A DNA stretch of 64,000 bases. Source: Chitinophaga sancti. GTDB lineage: Bacteria; Bacteroidota; Bacteroidia; Chitinophagales; Chitinophagaceae. Made by a program: the position numbers and the translations under genes. The stretch's first letter is position 1, and the number at the start of each line of letters is the position of its first letter. Positions 7,740 to 16,894 of this stretch are shown one piece after another. Location of the stretch: contig NZ_CP139972.1 in assembly GCF_034424315.1 (NCBI RefSeq), forward strand, positions 3,596,001 through 3,660,000, read 5' to 3'. Below the pieces are notes generated by a model. The model was not told the origin of the DNA. It did not search any database and saw only the letters and a program-made list of their open reading frames with translations.

Positions 7740-10700
7740 TTAAAATGATACGTTAATACTACCTGTGTAGGTAGGTCTTACGGATAGGTTGATATTCGGC
7801 GACTGGCCTGACTGTGCAGGATCCTGTCCTTTCAGCAACCTGTTGGTGATGGTGAACAGGTTCGTACCCGTAATGCTGACATAGGCAGAAGCAAAGCCTA
7901 ACTTCCGGATCATTTTTTCATCAAAGTTGTACTTGAAAGAAGCCGATTGCAGCTTCACATAGTTGGCACTTACCAGTCTTACATCCGAGTTGTCATACAT
8001 GTCATATACACTACCTGCAAATGAGTAGGCACTCGCGGGGTATACATTCCACCAGGGGGTATTCAGATTGTTGTTAGCCTGCAATCCAGGAATGTTGGTG
8101 TAATTTTCATCGCCGGGACGACGCCATCTGCGTACAAATTCCTTACGCAGGTTCTGCTGTGGATAAGCAATGGTAGAAGCATATCCGGAGGCTATCTTCA
8201 GCATCCTGATCTTGTTGCCAAAGGAATAAGTAACATTGCAGGACAAGCCAAAATTTCGCCAGCCAAAGTAGTTGGAGATACCTCCCTGTATGAAGGGCTC
8301 TCTGCGACCAGATTCACTCATGACTGAGAGATATACATCTTCTCTTTTCATCTGGGAATACTTCTTATTATAGTCGTCTGACATTTCTGGTTCTGCACCA
8401 TAAAAGATGGGAGAACCATCTACAGGGCTCAGGCCTTTAAATTTATAAGAGTAAAAAGTATTGAGCGGTTTACCGGACAATTGTACAGTACCATCCAGGA
8501 AGTTGCTGTAGGTGATATTGTCCACCAGCACATTGTTCCTGTTATTGATAGCCCTGTTCAATACTTTATTCAACACCTGGCCCAACTGGGGGTCTATGCG
8601 CCATACGAAACCGCGTTTTGAACTACCCATGGCTGTATTATCAATAGCGCGGATCGATAAGGATACTTCTATACCTTTGTTCTCAAGGTTACCGCTGTTG
8701 ATAACATATTTTTCTACGCCATTGATTTCAGATACTGTTTTATCCAGGAATGCATCTTTTGTTCTTTTATAGAAATAGGCAAATGAACCATTCAGTTTAC
8801 CTTTCAGGATTGAAAATTCCACCCCCGCATTAAATGATGAAGTCTTTTCCCATTTCAGATCAGGATTAGGATAATTTACGATGTTGGAAGAGGTTTCATT
8901 ATAGTAAGGATTGGTGTTCAGGTTCTGGCGGATCACCATGTTGGCAGACTGACCGGGCAGCATATTTCCCTGCCAGCCCCATGAACCTTTAAAGGCGATA
9001 TCATTGATCCAGGATACATTGCTGAATACATCATTTTTCATATTCCAGCGACCGGATACGGCCCATATAGGCAGGAAGCGGTTGTTAGTCCTGGAGCCAA
9101 AAAGATTAGATTGTTCACCCCTGATATGTATATTCAGCATGTACCTGTTATCATAGCTGTAACCTGCGGTACTAAACCAGGCAAAATCGTTTGTAAGCTG
9201 GCGGTTAAAATAGCCTAAAGCATCTTTTGTGGTCATCCACTGTTGGTAGTAGGCAGAGTTAGTAGTAGGTACAATATCGAAGTACCCGCCCATTTCTGTG
9301 AAATAGCCTCTCCTGGTAATGTTGAATCCATTGTAAGCATTGGATTTGACTTCGACACCACCGGTCGCTGTCAGGGAATGCTTACCTGATTGTCCTACCG
9401 TGGTCAGGTAATTTACCTGTAAACGACCGGTATAATTCCTGTTGCGTGTATCGTTTTTTTGCAGTTCACCGCCTACTGGTGCCAGGTCCCACCTGGTTGT
9501 CTGGTCCGCACGCAGTTTAAATATGTAGAAAGAGTTTTTTGTATAGTACATTTCCCTTGCGTTGCTGCTCACCCCCACGGCAAAGGTACCTTCTACGTCC
9601 AGGCCCTTCATGACCCGCCACTTCAGTAAGGCCCTGATATTGGCAGAAATAAGATCTGTATGGTCATTACTATTATCACGCTCATTCAGGATATTGTAGT
9701 TATACTTAAGCGATCCATTCATCTGTGGATAATAGAATAAGCTACCGTCGTCATTATAAGCGGGAATAGTACGGCTGGTGTTGTAAGCATAGTTCATAAT
9801 TCCGAGGTCGGAAGGTGAATAGTTCCTTACCTGGTAGCTACCATTGAATGCGATCTGCGCCATGAACTTTTTATAATCAGCAGTGACATTCAGCATTGAG
9901 CTATACCGCTTGTTGCTTTCTCCTTTGATGACACCATTTTCATTCAGGTAACCGATAGAAGAGTAATATTTAATATCATTGGATCCACCAGACAGGTTCA
10001 AGGTATGGTTTTGTGTGAAGGCGTCCTGTGTGAGTAAGCCCATCCAGTCGGTATTCACATTAGCATAATAATCACTCAAACGTTTGAACTCGTTGTAATC
10101 GATCTTACCTCCGTAGTAGTCCTGCAAGGCTCTTTCATAGCCTGACCATTGGGTGATATTATTATACTGCATGCCACGTTCTACCATTTCTTTGGATACA
10201 TCCATGCGCTCCCTGGAGTTCATCATGTACATGCTTCTGTCTGAATACCTGGGCCGCCGGGTATACCCGGATGACATGGAATATGATATCATAGGTTTCC
10301 CCGGTTTCCCTTTTTTCGTGGTGATTACGATTACACCGTTACCTGCTTTTGCGCCATATAGTGCAGTAGCTGAGGCATCTTTCAGCACATCTATCTGCTC
10401 TATATCGTCAGGATTCAGACCTGCAATGGCATTACCCAGGAGGTTCACAAAATCCAGGTCGTTGATCTGTTGTGGATCTACATTGACAGGGTCGGTCAGC
10501 ACGATACCATCCAGTACCCACAGTGGCTCACGGTTACCAAGAATCGTGGATGTACCTCTAATTCTCAGTTTAGGAGCGGCGCCTACCTGTCCGGAGTTTT
10601 GCATGAACATCATGCCGGGTACCCTACCTTCCAGCAATTTGTCGATGGTATTGACACCAGGGGTTCTGATATCATCCATTTTGATGGTAGTGACGGCACT

Positions 10701-11444
10701 GGTCAGATGGCGCCTGTCTATTTTCAGGTAACCAGTGTTGACAACCACGTTCACTTCATTCAGGTCAGCAGCAGCCAGGGCAAGGGTGACTACGCGGGCA
10801 CGCTGGGCGCCTATTTCCATGTCAGCATACCCCAGCAGATGGATCTGCAGCATGCTATTGGCGTATTTACCTGGAATGGTGAATTCACCGTTCTTATTTG
10901 TCCGGGTGCCAAAATTGGTATTCTTCACCTTAATAGCTACAGCCTCCAGCGGTAGACCGGCTTCGTTGGTGATATGGCCATTAACGTCCGATTGTAAGCC
11001 AGGATCCAGGTCTGCAACAGATGGTTTTTTTTCTGTAATGATGATCAAACCATCCCTGATCTCAAAGCTCAGCGGCTGTTCTGACAAGAGCTTCTGCAAG
11101 GCCATGGAAAGCGGCTCCTTTACCAGTTTAAGTGTGACTGGCTTTGTCTTTTGCAGAATGCGGTCATTGTAGGAGAAATCATACTTTGTCTGCTTGCTGA
11201 TCTCTTCTGCCACCTGTACAAATGGGGCATTTTTCACATTCAAAGTGACTGTCTGCGCCTTTACAAATAGGTGCAGTGCCATAATTGGGATAAGGAGAGC
11301 TAAAAATTTGTACGGAAGAGAAAATGTGGTACCATCATCGTTCTTTTCAGAATGCTCACAGTACAGCACATACCTTCCTTTGTTCCCAGGAGAAAGGAAA
11401 TAGTCCATAAATGAAACAGTTGGTTTTTGGTTGATTATAGGCAT
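7740..11444 (-). CDS. SusC/RagA-type TonB-dependent outer-membrane receptor with STN signalling domain
   Basis: About 1,234 residues. After a long N-terminal leader and a hydrophobic export segment (FLALLIPIMALHLFVKAQ) comes an STN domain (roughly 65-135), a carboxypeptidase-regulatory-like domain (150-225), the TonB plug (about 235-350, with LKDASATALYGAKAGNGVI) and a 22-strand type barrel ending in INVSF. STN domains pass a substrate signal to FecR-type anti-sigma factors, and the FecR and sigma genes lie directly upstream, so this is a transducing receptor. The start is uncertain: the frame is open to a TTG at 11498; I chose the ATG at 11444 because GGGGA lies just before it, but ATGs at 11471, 11456 and 11408 are also possible. 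Confidence 0.9.
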   Translation of the reverse strand: MPIINQKPTVSFMDYFLSPGNKGRYVLYCEHSEKNDDGTTFSLPYKFLALLIPIMALHLFVKAQTVTLNVKNAPFVQVAEEISKQTKYDFSYNDRILQKTKPVTLKLVKEPLSMALQKLLSEQPLSFEIRDGLIIITEKKPSVADLDPGLQSDVNGHITNEAGLPLEAVAIKVKNTNFGTRTNKNGEFTIPGKYANSMLQIHLLGYADMEIGAQRARVVTLALAAADLNEVNVVVNTGYLKIDRRHLTSAVTTIKMDDIRTPGVNTIDKLLEGRVPGMMFMQNSGQVGAAPKLRIRGTSTILGNREPLWVLDGIVLTDPVNVDPQQINDLDFVNLLGNAIAGLNPDDIEQIDVLKDASATALYGAKAGNGVIVITTKKGKPGKPMISYSMSSGYTRRPRYSDRSMYMMNSRERMDVSKEMVERGMQYNNITQWSGYERALQDYYGGKIDYNEFKRLSDYYANVNTDWMGLLTQDAFTQNHTLNLSGGSNDIKYYSSIGYLNENGVIKGESNKRYSSMLNVTADYKKFMAQIAFNGSYQVRNYSPSDLGIMNYAYNTSRTIPAYNDDGSLFYYPQMNGSLKYNYNILNERDNSNDHTDLISANIRALLKWRVMKGLDVEGTFAVGVSSNAREMYYTKNSFYIFKLRADQTTRWDLAPVGGELQKNDTRNRNYTGRLQVNYLTTVGQSGKHSLTATGGVEVKSNAYNGFNITRRGYFTEMGGYFDIVPTTNSAYYQQWMTTKDALGYFNRQLTNDFAWFSTAGYSYDNRYMLNIHIRGEQSNLFGSRTNNRFLPIWAVSGRWNMKNDVFSNVSWINDIAFKGSWGWQGNMLPGQSANMVIRQNLNTNPYYNETSSNIVNYPNPDLKWEKTSSFNAGVEFSILKGKLNGSFAYFYKRTKDAFLDKTVSEINGVEKYVINSGNLENKGIEVSLSIRAIDNTAMGSSKRGFVWRIDPQLGQVLNKVLNRAINNRNNVLVDNITYSNFLDGTVQLSGKPLNTFYSYKFKGLSPVDGSPIFYGAEPEMSDDYNKKYSQMKREDVYLSVMSESGRREPFIQGGISNYFGWRNFGLSCNVTYSFGNKIRMLKIASGYASTIAYPQQNLRKEFVRRWRRPGDENYTNIPGLQANNNLNTPWWNVYPASAYSFAGSVYDMYDNSDVRLVSANYVKLQSASFKYNFDEKMIRKLGFASAYVSITGTNLFTITNRLLKGQDPAQSGQSPNINLSVRPTYTGSINVSF

Positions 11445-11519
11445 AAGATTCCCCATGACTAACGTGTACATAGCACGCAGCTGCAATTGGAAACCCAATA
11501 AACGATTTTGGTGATCTTA

Positions 11520-12683
11520 CTAATGCACTAGTCTAATATTTCTATCCTTTACTTCAAATTTTATATCCCCTATTTTTTCCAGTGCATGAAGCACAGTTGA
11601 CAATTTTTTATCTCTTCTAATAGACGCATGAATTTTAATATCTTCCGGGATACCTGTGTAGTCTACATCCAGGTCATACCAACGTTCTATCTGGTGTAAT
11701 ACTTCTACCAATGGTGTGGCCCTGAAACGGAAATCTCCATCTTTCCAGGCTGTGTATAATGATACATCTACCATTGAGACTGTAAAATCTTCATTATCCA
11801 GTACAGCCTGTTCCCCGGGATGCAATTGTAATGGCTTTTCCCCTCCCCTGCCCTCTACTCTCACGCTGCCGGTTACCAGTGTGGTTAGTGTTTGGCCCTC
11901 GTCCTGATAACAGTTAATATTAAATTCAGTACCCAGCACCTTAATATCCTGTTTTGGTGTATGCACGATGAATGGTTGGGAAGCCTGTTGTGCTACTTCA
12001 AAATATGCTTCACCATGCAGGGTTACTTCGCGGTCTTTTCCATTAAATGTGGTTGGATATGACAGGGAAGAGGCGGCATTTAGCCAGACTCTTGTGCCAT
12101 CACTTAATGTTACGCGGTATTGTCCTCCTCTTGGTGTACTTAAGGTTACCAGCCTGACTCCATCTTTTACCGGCAGGATATCCCCATCTTTGTAGCGAAT
12201 ACTTTCTTTGTCTATGACAATCTCTTCCTTCGCACCATTCAACTGAAATACTGTTCCATTTGATGTAGTGAGAGTAGCCCGGTTGGTGCCCGGAGGGATA
12301 TCCACGTCGGCAAATCTCGTTGCGGCAGTACGATTACCTGTATATTCCCGGTATAAGTAAAAACCGGATGACAATACCAACAGCAATCCTGCGGCGGCGG
12401 CAGCCCCTTTCCACCAGGAGAGCCGTTTATATTTGTGCTTAGTTGCCGTTATGCCAAGCCTTTGCTGAATCTCTTGCCAGGCGGCATCTTTAACTATTGC
12501 AGCTTTGGCATCCAGCGGTGATGATCCGATGAAATCTTTTGAAAAATGATCGATGAATAAGGCGTCCTGTTCTTCCAGGTTATCCGGTCGCTGGAAAAAA
12601 TCATTCAGATAGCGCAATTCCTCTTCAGTAATTGTGCCTAGCAGATATTTTTTAAATAATTCCTCTATATGAATGTTTTCCAT
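11520..12683 (-). CDS. FecR-family anti-sigma factor with DUF4974 C-terminus
   Basis: About 387 residues from the ATG at 12683 (MENIHIEELF); a GTG at 12746 is in frame but gives a non-native leader. Order of parts: a cytoplasmic sigma-binding region (about 1-95, ITEEELRYLNDFFQRP), one membrane helix (GAAAAAGLLLVLSSGFYLY, about 103-121), the FecR domain (about 180-290, with TPRGGQYRVTLSDGTRVWLN) and a C-terminal STN-like DUF4974 module (about 318-387). It holds the ECF sigma factor inactive until the STN domain of the SusC receptor signals substrate loading. The sigma gene ends 74 nt upstream of the chosen start. Confidence 0.9.
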   Translation of the reverse strand: MENIHIEELFKKYLLGTITEEELRYLNDFFQRPDNLEEQDALFIDHFSKDFIGSSPLDAKAAIVKDAAWQEIQQRLGITATKHKYKRLSWWKGAAAAAGLLLVLSSGFYLYREYTGNRTAATRFADVDIPPGTNRATLTTSNGTVFQLNGAKEEIVIDKESIRYKDGDILPVKDGVRLVTLSTPRGGQYRVTLSDGTRVWLNAASSLSYPTTFNGKDREVTLHGEAYFEVAQQASQPFIVHTPKQDIKVLGTEFNINCYQDEGQTLTTLVTGSVRVEGRGGEKPLQLHPGEQAVLDNEDFTVSMVDVSLYTAWKDGDFRFRATPLVEVLHQIERWYDLDVDYTGIPEDIKIHASIRRDKKLSTVLHALEKIGDIKFEVKDRNIRLVH

Positions 12684-12757
12684 CTTAATAATAGCCCTGT
12701 TAGCGCCGGTTACGAATAAATACACACCAGAAACAAAAAATAGCACCCCTGCAGGGA

Positions 12758-13348
12758 TTATTTTTTAAAAAAAATTAGAACTAATACTGCAAGCATATAG
12801 ATGTTGTTGTTCTTTAATATATTTCTTAGTTGTTTATTAGCTTCTTGTATGTGATGGTTGATGGCTGAGGCGCTAATATTTAACTGTTTGCTTATTTGCT
12901 GGTAGCTGAGGCCATCTATTTTGGCCATTATATATACCTCCCGTTGCCTTGGAGTAAGTTTGTTTAAAGCTGCCTGCAGTAATTCTTTAGCTTCAGACTG
13001 ATCGAGCGATGCTTCTATGGGATTATGACCTTCATCGGGATTGATCTGCTTACGCATCAACTGGTCATAGACATTCCTTCTATATATATTCTTTGAAAGA
13101 TTGGCTGCAATTTTATATAACAAAGCACCAAAAACAAGTTCAGGATTGATCGTCTGTCTGACCTCCCATACCTTAATAAACAGGTCCTGCAGCACATCCT
13201 CTGCCAATTCCTCTGACCGTAGTAATTGGAGTAGCTTTGCAGCCAGGCGCGGTGCATAGATGTCATATAGCGCCTTAAATGCAAGCTCATCTCCATCCCG
13301 CAATCTGCGCAATAGCTCCTTCTCATCGGTGATGGGTATGATGTTCAC
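12758..13348 (-). CDS. ECF (extracytoplasmic function) RNA polymerase sigma factor
   Basis: 196 residues from a GTG start at 13348; no in-frame ATG exists near the N-terminus. Region 2 (about 22-90) has the helix EDVLQDLFIKVWE and region 4 (about 118-175) has LTPRQREVYIMAKIDGLSY and the helix-turn-helix QQISKQLNISASAINHHI. It directs transcription of the SusCD operon, almost certainly under FecR control. It ends in an unusual hydrophobic tail (MLAVLVLIFFKK) that may touch the membrane or FecR. It is the first gene of an eight-gene operon running to 1756. Confidence 0.92.
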   Translation of the reverse strand: MNIIPITDEKELLRRLRDGDELAFKALYDIYAPRLAAKLLQLLRSEELAEDVLQDLFIKVWEVRQTINPELVFGALLYKIAANLSKNIYRRNVYDQLMRKQINPDEGHNPIEASLDQSEAKELLQAALNKLTPRQREVYIMAKIDGLSYQQISKQLNISASAINHHIQEANKQLRNILKNNNIYMLAVLVLIFFKK

Positions 13349-13604
13349 TTTATTTAAGTAATATTTTGGTTGAAATATATAAAAAGTTGAAAAGAAAAGC
13401 TAGGTTTTAATAAGAATTGTATGAAAAGGGCAATAATTTTAAAAACAAATAAAAAACTAATTTATTACTATCTCTAATTAAAAGCGTGAATTTTAGGTAA
13501 ATCCTCCATAAACAGGTTTGAAAGTTGTTCCCTCAGCCCCGCAAGATTTTAGAAGAGGGTGTCATAAATAAAAATAACGGCTGAGAATTGCTTAAACGGG
13601 TACC

Positions 13605-13632
13605 CGACTCCATCAGGGATACGAATAAAAAC
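13605..13632 (+). repeat. 28-nt dispersed module, copy 2
   Basis: Partner of 1674-1701 (24 of 28 positions equal). Here it runs straight into the 44-nt element, whereas in copy 1 the following DNA goes directly into the hairpin, as if the intervening segment had been deleted or never inserted. Confidence 0.45.
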
Positions 13633-13671
13633 ATTCATGAAAGAGGGTATTCACCAACGGTAATGAAAACC
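13628..13671 (+). repeat. 44-nt dispersed element, copy 1 (terminator-associated)
   Basis: Matches the reverse complement of 24800-24843 at 41 of 44 positions, including CATGAAAGAGGG and CCAACGGTAATGAAAACC. Similarity continues at lower level into the neighbouring hairpin (TTTCAG then an A run), so the repeated unit probably includes one hairpin arm. Both copies lie between genes beside a terminator. Confidence 0.7.
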
Positions 13672-13682
13672 TCTTTCAGAAA

Positions 13683-13718
13683 AAAGAGGCTGTATCTTAA
13701 GTCCGATACAGCCTCTTT
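13683..13718 (-). terminator. Rho-independent terminator of the SnoaL-YceI-DoxX operon
   Basis: A perfect 14-bp stem (AAAGAGGCTGTATC pairing with GATACAGCCTCTTT) with an 8-nt loop. Read on the minus strand it is followed by a run of T, and it lies about 115 nt past the DoxX stop. The stem core resembles the hairpins at 1698 and 17098. Confidence 0.8.
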
Positions 13719-13834
13719 CTTGTTTTAATTACTTTTTAGCAATGTAAATAAGTTCGTGTTGATATGCTATTGTTTTAACAATTGCCTTCTCTGCATTGCG
13801 CCGAAGGTGTTGATCTCAATAATGGAATTTCCAT

Positions 13835-14263
13835 CTATTTGAATCCAAACAAAACATAATCCAAAGAAAATCTTCCGCCGCCACAAAGCAGGATCGTGAA
13901 ATAGAACATTAGAAATAGTACAGGTAACTCTTTTTTATCGAACGGTTGACCACGTAATGTGTAAAAGGAGGCAATAGCCATTGTAACAAATAGCGGAATA
14001 ACGGCTATCAGTGTTCCCAATCCTAACATTAAGCAGATTGAGAAAAATATTTCCGTAAATGCCGCTAATTTAAAAGAGTTTGCTTCACTCAATCCAAATG
14101 TTTTAAAAAAACGTATCGGCTCGCGAGCGAATATTATCCTGGCTTTCGGAATGCCGTGCCTTAGCATAAGCATTCCGATTGCCAGCCTTATAAACAACAG
14201 TGCTAAGTCAATATTGGGAGCATGCTGGTTTACCTTCAGCATTTCTTTCAACAATTCTGTCAT
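13835..14263 (-). CDS. DoxX-family membrane protein
   Basis: 142 residues with four predicted membrane segments (about 20-36, 64-84, 86-105 and 112-128). The segment LALLFIRLAIGMLMLRHGIPK is the typical DoxX opening helix with its conserved Arg-His-Gly. DoxX-like proteins are small inner-membrane proteins tied to redox or thiosulfate metabolism and often found beside YceI or antioxidant genes, as here: YceI ends only 5 nt upstream. The exact reaction is unknown. Confidence 0.82.
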   Translation of the reverse strand: MTELLKEMLKVNQHAPNIDLALLFIRLAIGMLMLRHGIPKARIIFAREPIRFFKTFGLSEANSFKLAAFTEIFFSICLMLGLGTLIAVIPLFVTMAIASFYTLRGQPFDKKELPVLFLMFYFTILLCGGGRFSLDYVLFGFK

Positions 14264-14268
14264 TATAT

Positions 14269-14862
14269 TTATTGTTTATCAGCTTGCACAAATTCACCAT
14301 TAGCACTTATCCTCACCTCATTGCTGATTACAGCCTCTGGAAACTTCTCGCCAATACCGAAATCTGAACGTTTGATAGTTCCGGTAATTTGAAAGGCGGA
14401 AGTTAATTTTTGCGTCATTGGATTGGTGGTTTGTCCCCTGTACAATAAATCAACAGTTACCACTTTCGTTACTCCATGAAGGGTAAGATTCCCGGTAAGC
14501 TTAAATTTATTTTTCCCCACTGACTTCAGACCTGTGCTGGTAAAAGTTAGCTCCGGGCACTTTTCTGCATCAAAAAAATCAGCACTTTTTAAATGGTTAT
14601 TTCTTGCTTCCACACGGGTGTTAATAGAACCTATTTTGGCTGCCATGTTAAACGTAGCATCGCTAAAATCGGGTTTTGATGCTTTCACGGTCGTGGTAAA
14701 ATCGTCAAAGGTGCCTGCAATATCATTAAAACCAAGGTGAGTTACTGTAAAAGCCAATTGAGAGTGCGGCTTATCATTGGTCCAGGTTGTTTCTGATACA
14801 ATCACAAAAGCCGAAGAAATGAACAATACGACAGCCAGGAATATTAATCCAACTCGTTTCAT
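14269..14862 (-). CDS. YceI-family periplasmic lipocalin-like protein
   Basis: 197 residues. A signal peptide (hydrophobic about 6-22) is followed by the YceI beta-barrel: DKPHSQLAFTVTHLGF at the start, GTFDDFTTTV, the RNNHLKSADFFD motif, LTLHGVTK in the middle and KRSDFGIG near the end. The family binds long isoprenoid chains and is often induced by stress. It lies between a SnoaL-like lipoprotein and DoxX in one operon. Family assignment is strong; ligand unknown. Confidence 0.93.
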   Translation of the reverse strand: MKRVGLIFLAVVLFISSAFVIVSETTWTNDKPHSQLAFTVTHLGFNDIAGTFDDFTTTVKASKPDFSDATFNMAAKIGSINTRVEARNNHLKSADFFDAEKCPELTFTSTGLKSVGKNKFKLTGNLTLHGVTKVVTVDLLYRGQTTNPMTQKLTSAFQITGTIKRSDFGIGEKFPEAVISNEVRISANGEFVQADKQ

Positions 14863-14898
14863 ATTCGTTAATTTAAAAGATGTTTAATGTAATGTTGC

Positions 14899-15492
14899 TT
14901 ATTGAGCTAAACCAATCTGTTTCATGAAAGATTGATTATCCCAAAACAGGTATTCTTCTGTCATTTTACCATCCTTCCAATGACCGATGGTTGCCATAGA
15001 CAGTTTGAATTTTTTGTTGGTAGGTGCAATTGTTTTTCCGTTACCTATTGGCATTGGTGCAGAGAAGGTGCCTTCCATTTCGCCTATCACAGCAGTCCAG
15101 TCTCCGGTGCCAAACTTTACCGGGTGACTTGTGATCTTTGTATCAGGAGCAAAAACAAACATTGGCTTCAGCGCATCAACGTGTTGAGGAGCCAGTCCCA
15201 CGGTTGTGCTTCCGTCGGGATAACTAACTTTAATATTAGCATCGTGGCTAATGACGAGATCCTGCCATTTTTGATTACTGTAAATATCAAAATCCAAAGA
15301 ATCAAATCTCACCAGGCGTTGTTCCGTAAGGGCTTTTTCATCGTTGAACTGTTTTAATACCGTTTCCAGTGAATCTACCTTAGCCTGAAGAGCCCCCAGC
15401 TCTTTTCCGCCAGTTGCATTCGAACAACTATACAATGACAGGGTTACGATGAGTATTCCTAAGGCGCTCATTTTTAATGTCCACTTTTCCAT
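14899..15492 (-). CDS. SnoaL/NTF2-like lipoprotein (ester-cyclase-like)
   Basis: 197 residues from the ATG at 15492; a TTG at 15513 would add seven residues and no better signal. The N-terminus is a lipoprotein signal with lipobox LYSCS. A short coiled-coil-like stretch (GALQAKVDSLETVLKQF) leads to an NTF2-like fold: YSNQKWQDLVISHDANIKV, the DG turn, GDWTAVIGEMEGTF and the closing strand KMTEEYLFWDNQSFMKQIGL. Secreted SnoaL-like proteins are common in Bacteroidota; many have no known reaction. First gene of the YceI-DoxX operon, with an exact -7 box 33 nt upstream. Confidence 0.78.
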   Translation of the reverse strand: MEKWTLKMSALGILIVTLSLYSCSNATGGKELGALQAKVDSLETVLKQFNDEKALTEQRLVRFDSLDFDIYSNQKWQDLVISHDANIKVSYPDGSTTVGLAPQHVDALKPMFVFAPDTKITSHPVKFGTGDWTAVIGEMEGTFSAPMPIGNGKTIAPTNKKFKLSMATIGHWKDGKMTEEYLFWDNQSFMKQIGLAQ

Positions 15493-15524
15493 TTGAGTAA
15501 GTTTGTAGATCAATTATTGAGATA

Positions 15525-15532
15525 CAAAGCTA
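15525..15532 (-). promoter_or_regulatory. Bacteroidota -7 promoter box (TAGCTTTG)
   Basis: On the minus strand this is an exact match to the TAnnTTTG element used by the phylum's primary sigma factor, 32 nt ahead of the SnoaL-like gene. No clear TTG -33 element is seen, which fits a promoter needing an activator such as the AraC protein encoded just upstream. Confidence 0.5.
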
Positions 15533-15583
15533 CTATCACGATCAGGTGAGCAGGTAATACTAATCGGAAAAGCTGTTATATTT

Positions 15584-16414
15584 TTAGGAAATCATCATTT
15601 TAACTTCCTTACGAAAATCAGTAGGCGTTTGGCCTGTTTTCTTTTTGAAAAGATTGGTAAAATAGGTTTTCTCTTTAAACCCAAGTTCGTACCCGATTTC
15701 GGAAATCGTTTTATCGGTAGATGCAAGCAGGTTTTTTGCCTCCAGGAGTTTGCGTGTTTCAATAATCTCCGAAATACTCTGCTGAAAGATTTGATGACAA
15801 ATAAGGTTCAGATTCCTGGATGACATAAAAAGTTTTTCGGCATAGAATTCTACACCCACATCTTTGCGGAAGTTTTCTTCAAGAATGGCCAGGAAATTTT
15901 TAAATTTATGGTTCGGAGCATGCTCCACCAGGGTCTCGTTATTATGCTGCTTTCTTCGCTCTGATTCTATCATGGTAAAAATCGTACTGAGCAATTGCCG
16001 GACGATGCCATAATCCGGACCTGCCTGCTCCATTTCACCCTGCAGCATTTCGCATAAGGTAACTAATCTTTGAAAGCACATACCAGGCTTCAGTGTAAAG
16101 GTTGCGTTATTGTGGTATAAGGAATAAAGCTGAAAAGTTGTTTCCGGTATAAATTCACTTTTAAACCGGATCACCCACATCTCACATTGGTTGGCTTTCT
16201 TAGCAGGTCTTGCCTGGTGTACCTTTCCTTTAGTAACAAAGCTCACAAACGGAGCGTCAAAATGATTGGACTTAAAATCTATAAAATGCTCAATCTGCCC
16301 GGTAACGCCTATAATGAGCTCTTCATAATCGTGTGAATGAGGTTCATTTACCGATGATGTAATTCTTTTTGCTTCCGATGCATCCAACCTGTATATTTTG
16401 ACCGTTTCCTTCAT
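15584..16414 (-). CDS. AraC-family transcriptional regulator (cupin sensor)
   Basis: 276 residues. The N-terminal half is cupin-like (PHSHDYEELIIGVTG, with His residues placed for ligand or metal contact) and the C-terminal 100 residues hold the two AraC helix-turn-helix motifs: FYAEKLFMSSRNLNLICHQ and ISEIGYELGFKEKTYFTNLFKK. It lies 91 nt upstream of the SnoaL-YceI-DoxX genes on the same strand and is the likely activator of that operon. The ligand is not evident. Confidence 0.9.
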   Translation of the reverse strand: MKETVKIYRLDASEAKRITSSVNEPHSHDYEELIIGVTGQIEHFIDFKSNHFDAPFVSFVTKGKVHQARPAKKANQCEMWVIRFKSEFIPETTFQLYSLYHNNATFTLKPGMCFQRLVTLCEMLQGEMEQAGPDYGIVRQLLSTIFTMIESERRKQHNNETLVEHAPNHKFKNFLAILEENFRKDVGVEFYAEKLFMSSRNLNLICHQIFQQSISEIIETRKLLEAKNLLASTDKTISEIGYELGFKEKTYFTNLFKKKTGQTPTDFRKEVKMMIS

Positions 16415-16491
16415 TGATGTCGAAATTATTATAATAGCTTTTAAACCATGTATGGTACAGTAAGGGAAATAATCCCATAGGTCCTACTCGC

Positions 16492-16851
16492 TTAGCCTTT
16501 TTTCTGGTCTTCAAATTTCTCAAAGACGTATTTATACGTGTAGCCTTTTTTGATAACAATTAAAGTATCTGCATGAGGCATTTTTTTTAGGTTATTGCCC
16601 ATTGCAACCTCACCAAAGGATATTCCAAAATTGTCCGCAGAAACAGGTCTACAGCCATATTTTTTGGAATCGTTGTCCAATTTAAAGTGATAATAGCCAT
16701 TAGTGCCATCCAGGAAGATCACTTTCCCATCGAGGGAGGCACTATTAAACTCCTTAAATTCCCTGACGGCTTTTTCATAGCCGAAACAGGCGATCGACAT
16801 GGTAGCAAAGACCAATAAAGAAAGCCATTGCTTTATGCTGTTATTTCTCAT
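16492..16851 (-). CDS. Small exported protein of unknown function
   Basis: 119 residues. A hydrophobic N-terminal segment (WLSLLVFATMSIACFG) is either a signal peptide or, less typically, a lipoprotein signal with Cys 22. The mature part is rich in aromatic and charged residues (YYHFKLDNDSKKYGC) and looks like one small beta domain. I do not recognise a family. A decayed palindromic repeat lies just upstream, so it may sit in the promoter region. Confidence 0.6.
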   Translation of the reverse strand: MRNNSIKQWLSLLVFATMSIACFGYEKAVREFKEFNSASLDGKVIFLDGTNGYYHFKLDNDSKKYGCRPVSADNFGISFGEVAMGNNLKKMPHADTLIVIKKGYTYKYVFEKFEDQKKG

Positions 16852-16894
16852 TTGGTTGAGGTTTGAAATCTTTTACTTTATATGTATTACCAGG

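Larger units (their letters stand above)
13349..13834. other. 486-nt intergenic region holding two dispersed repeats and one terminator
   Basis: No convincing gene. The sigma-proximal 150 nt is very AT-rich and presumably carries its promoter (TATATTTC on the minus strand is one base off a Bacteroidota -7 box). The middle holds the 28-nt and 44-nt repeat modules and the terminator listed separately. Between 13721 and 13834, minus-strand frames read a few dozen codons without a start (ending YIAKK), which may be a gene tail or chance. Confidence 0.5.
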
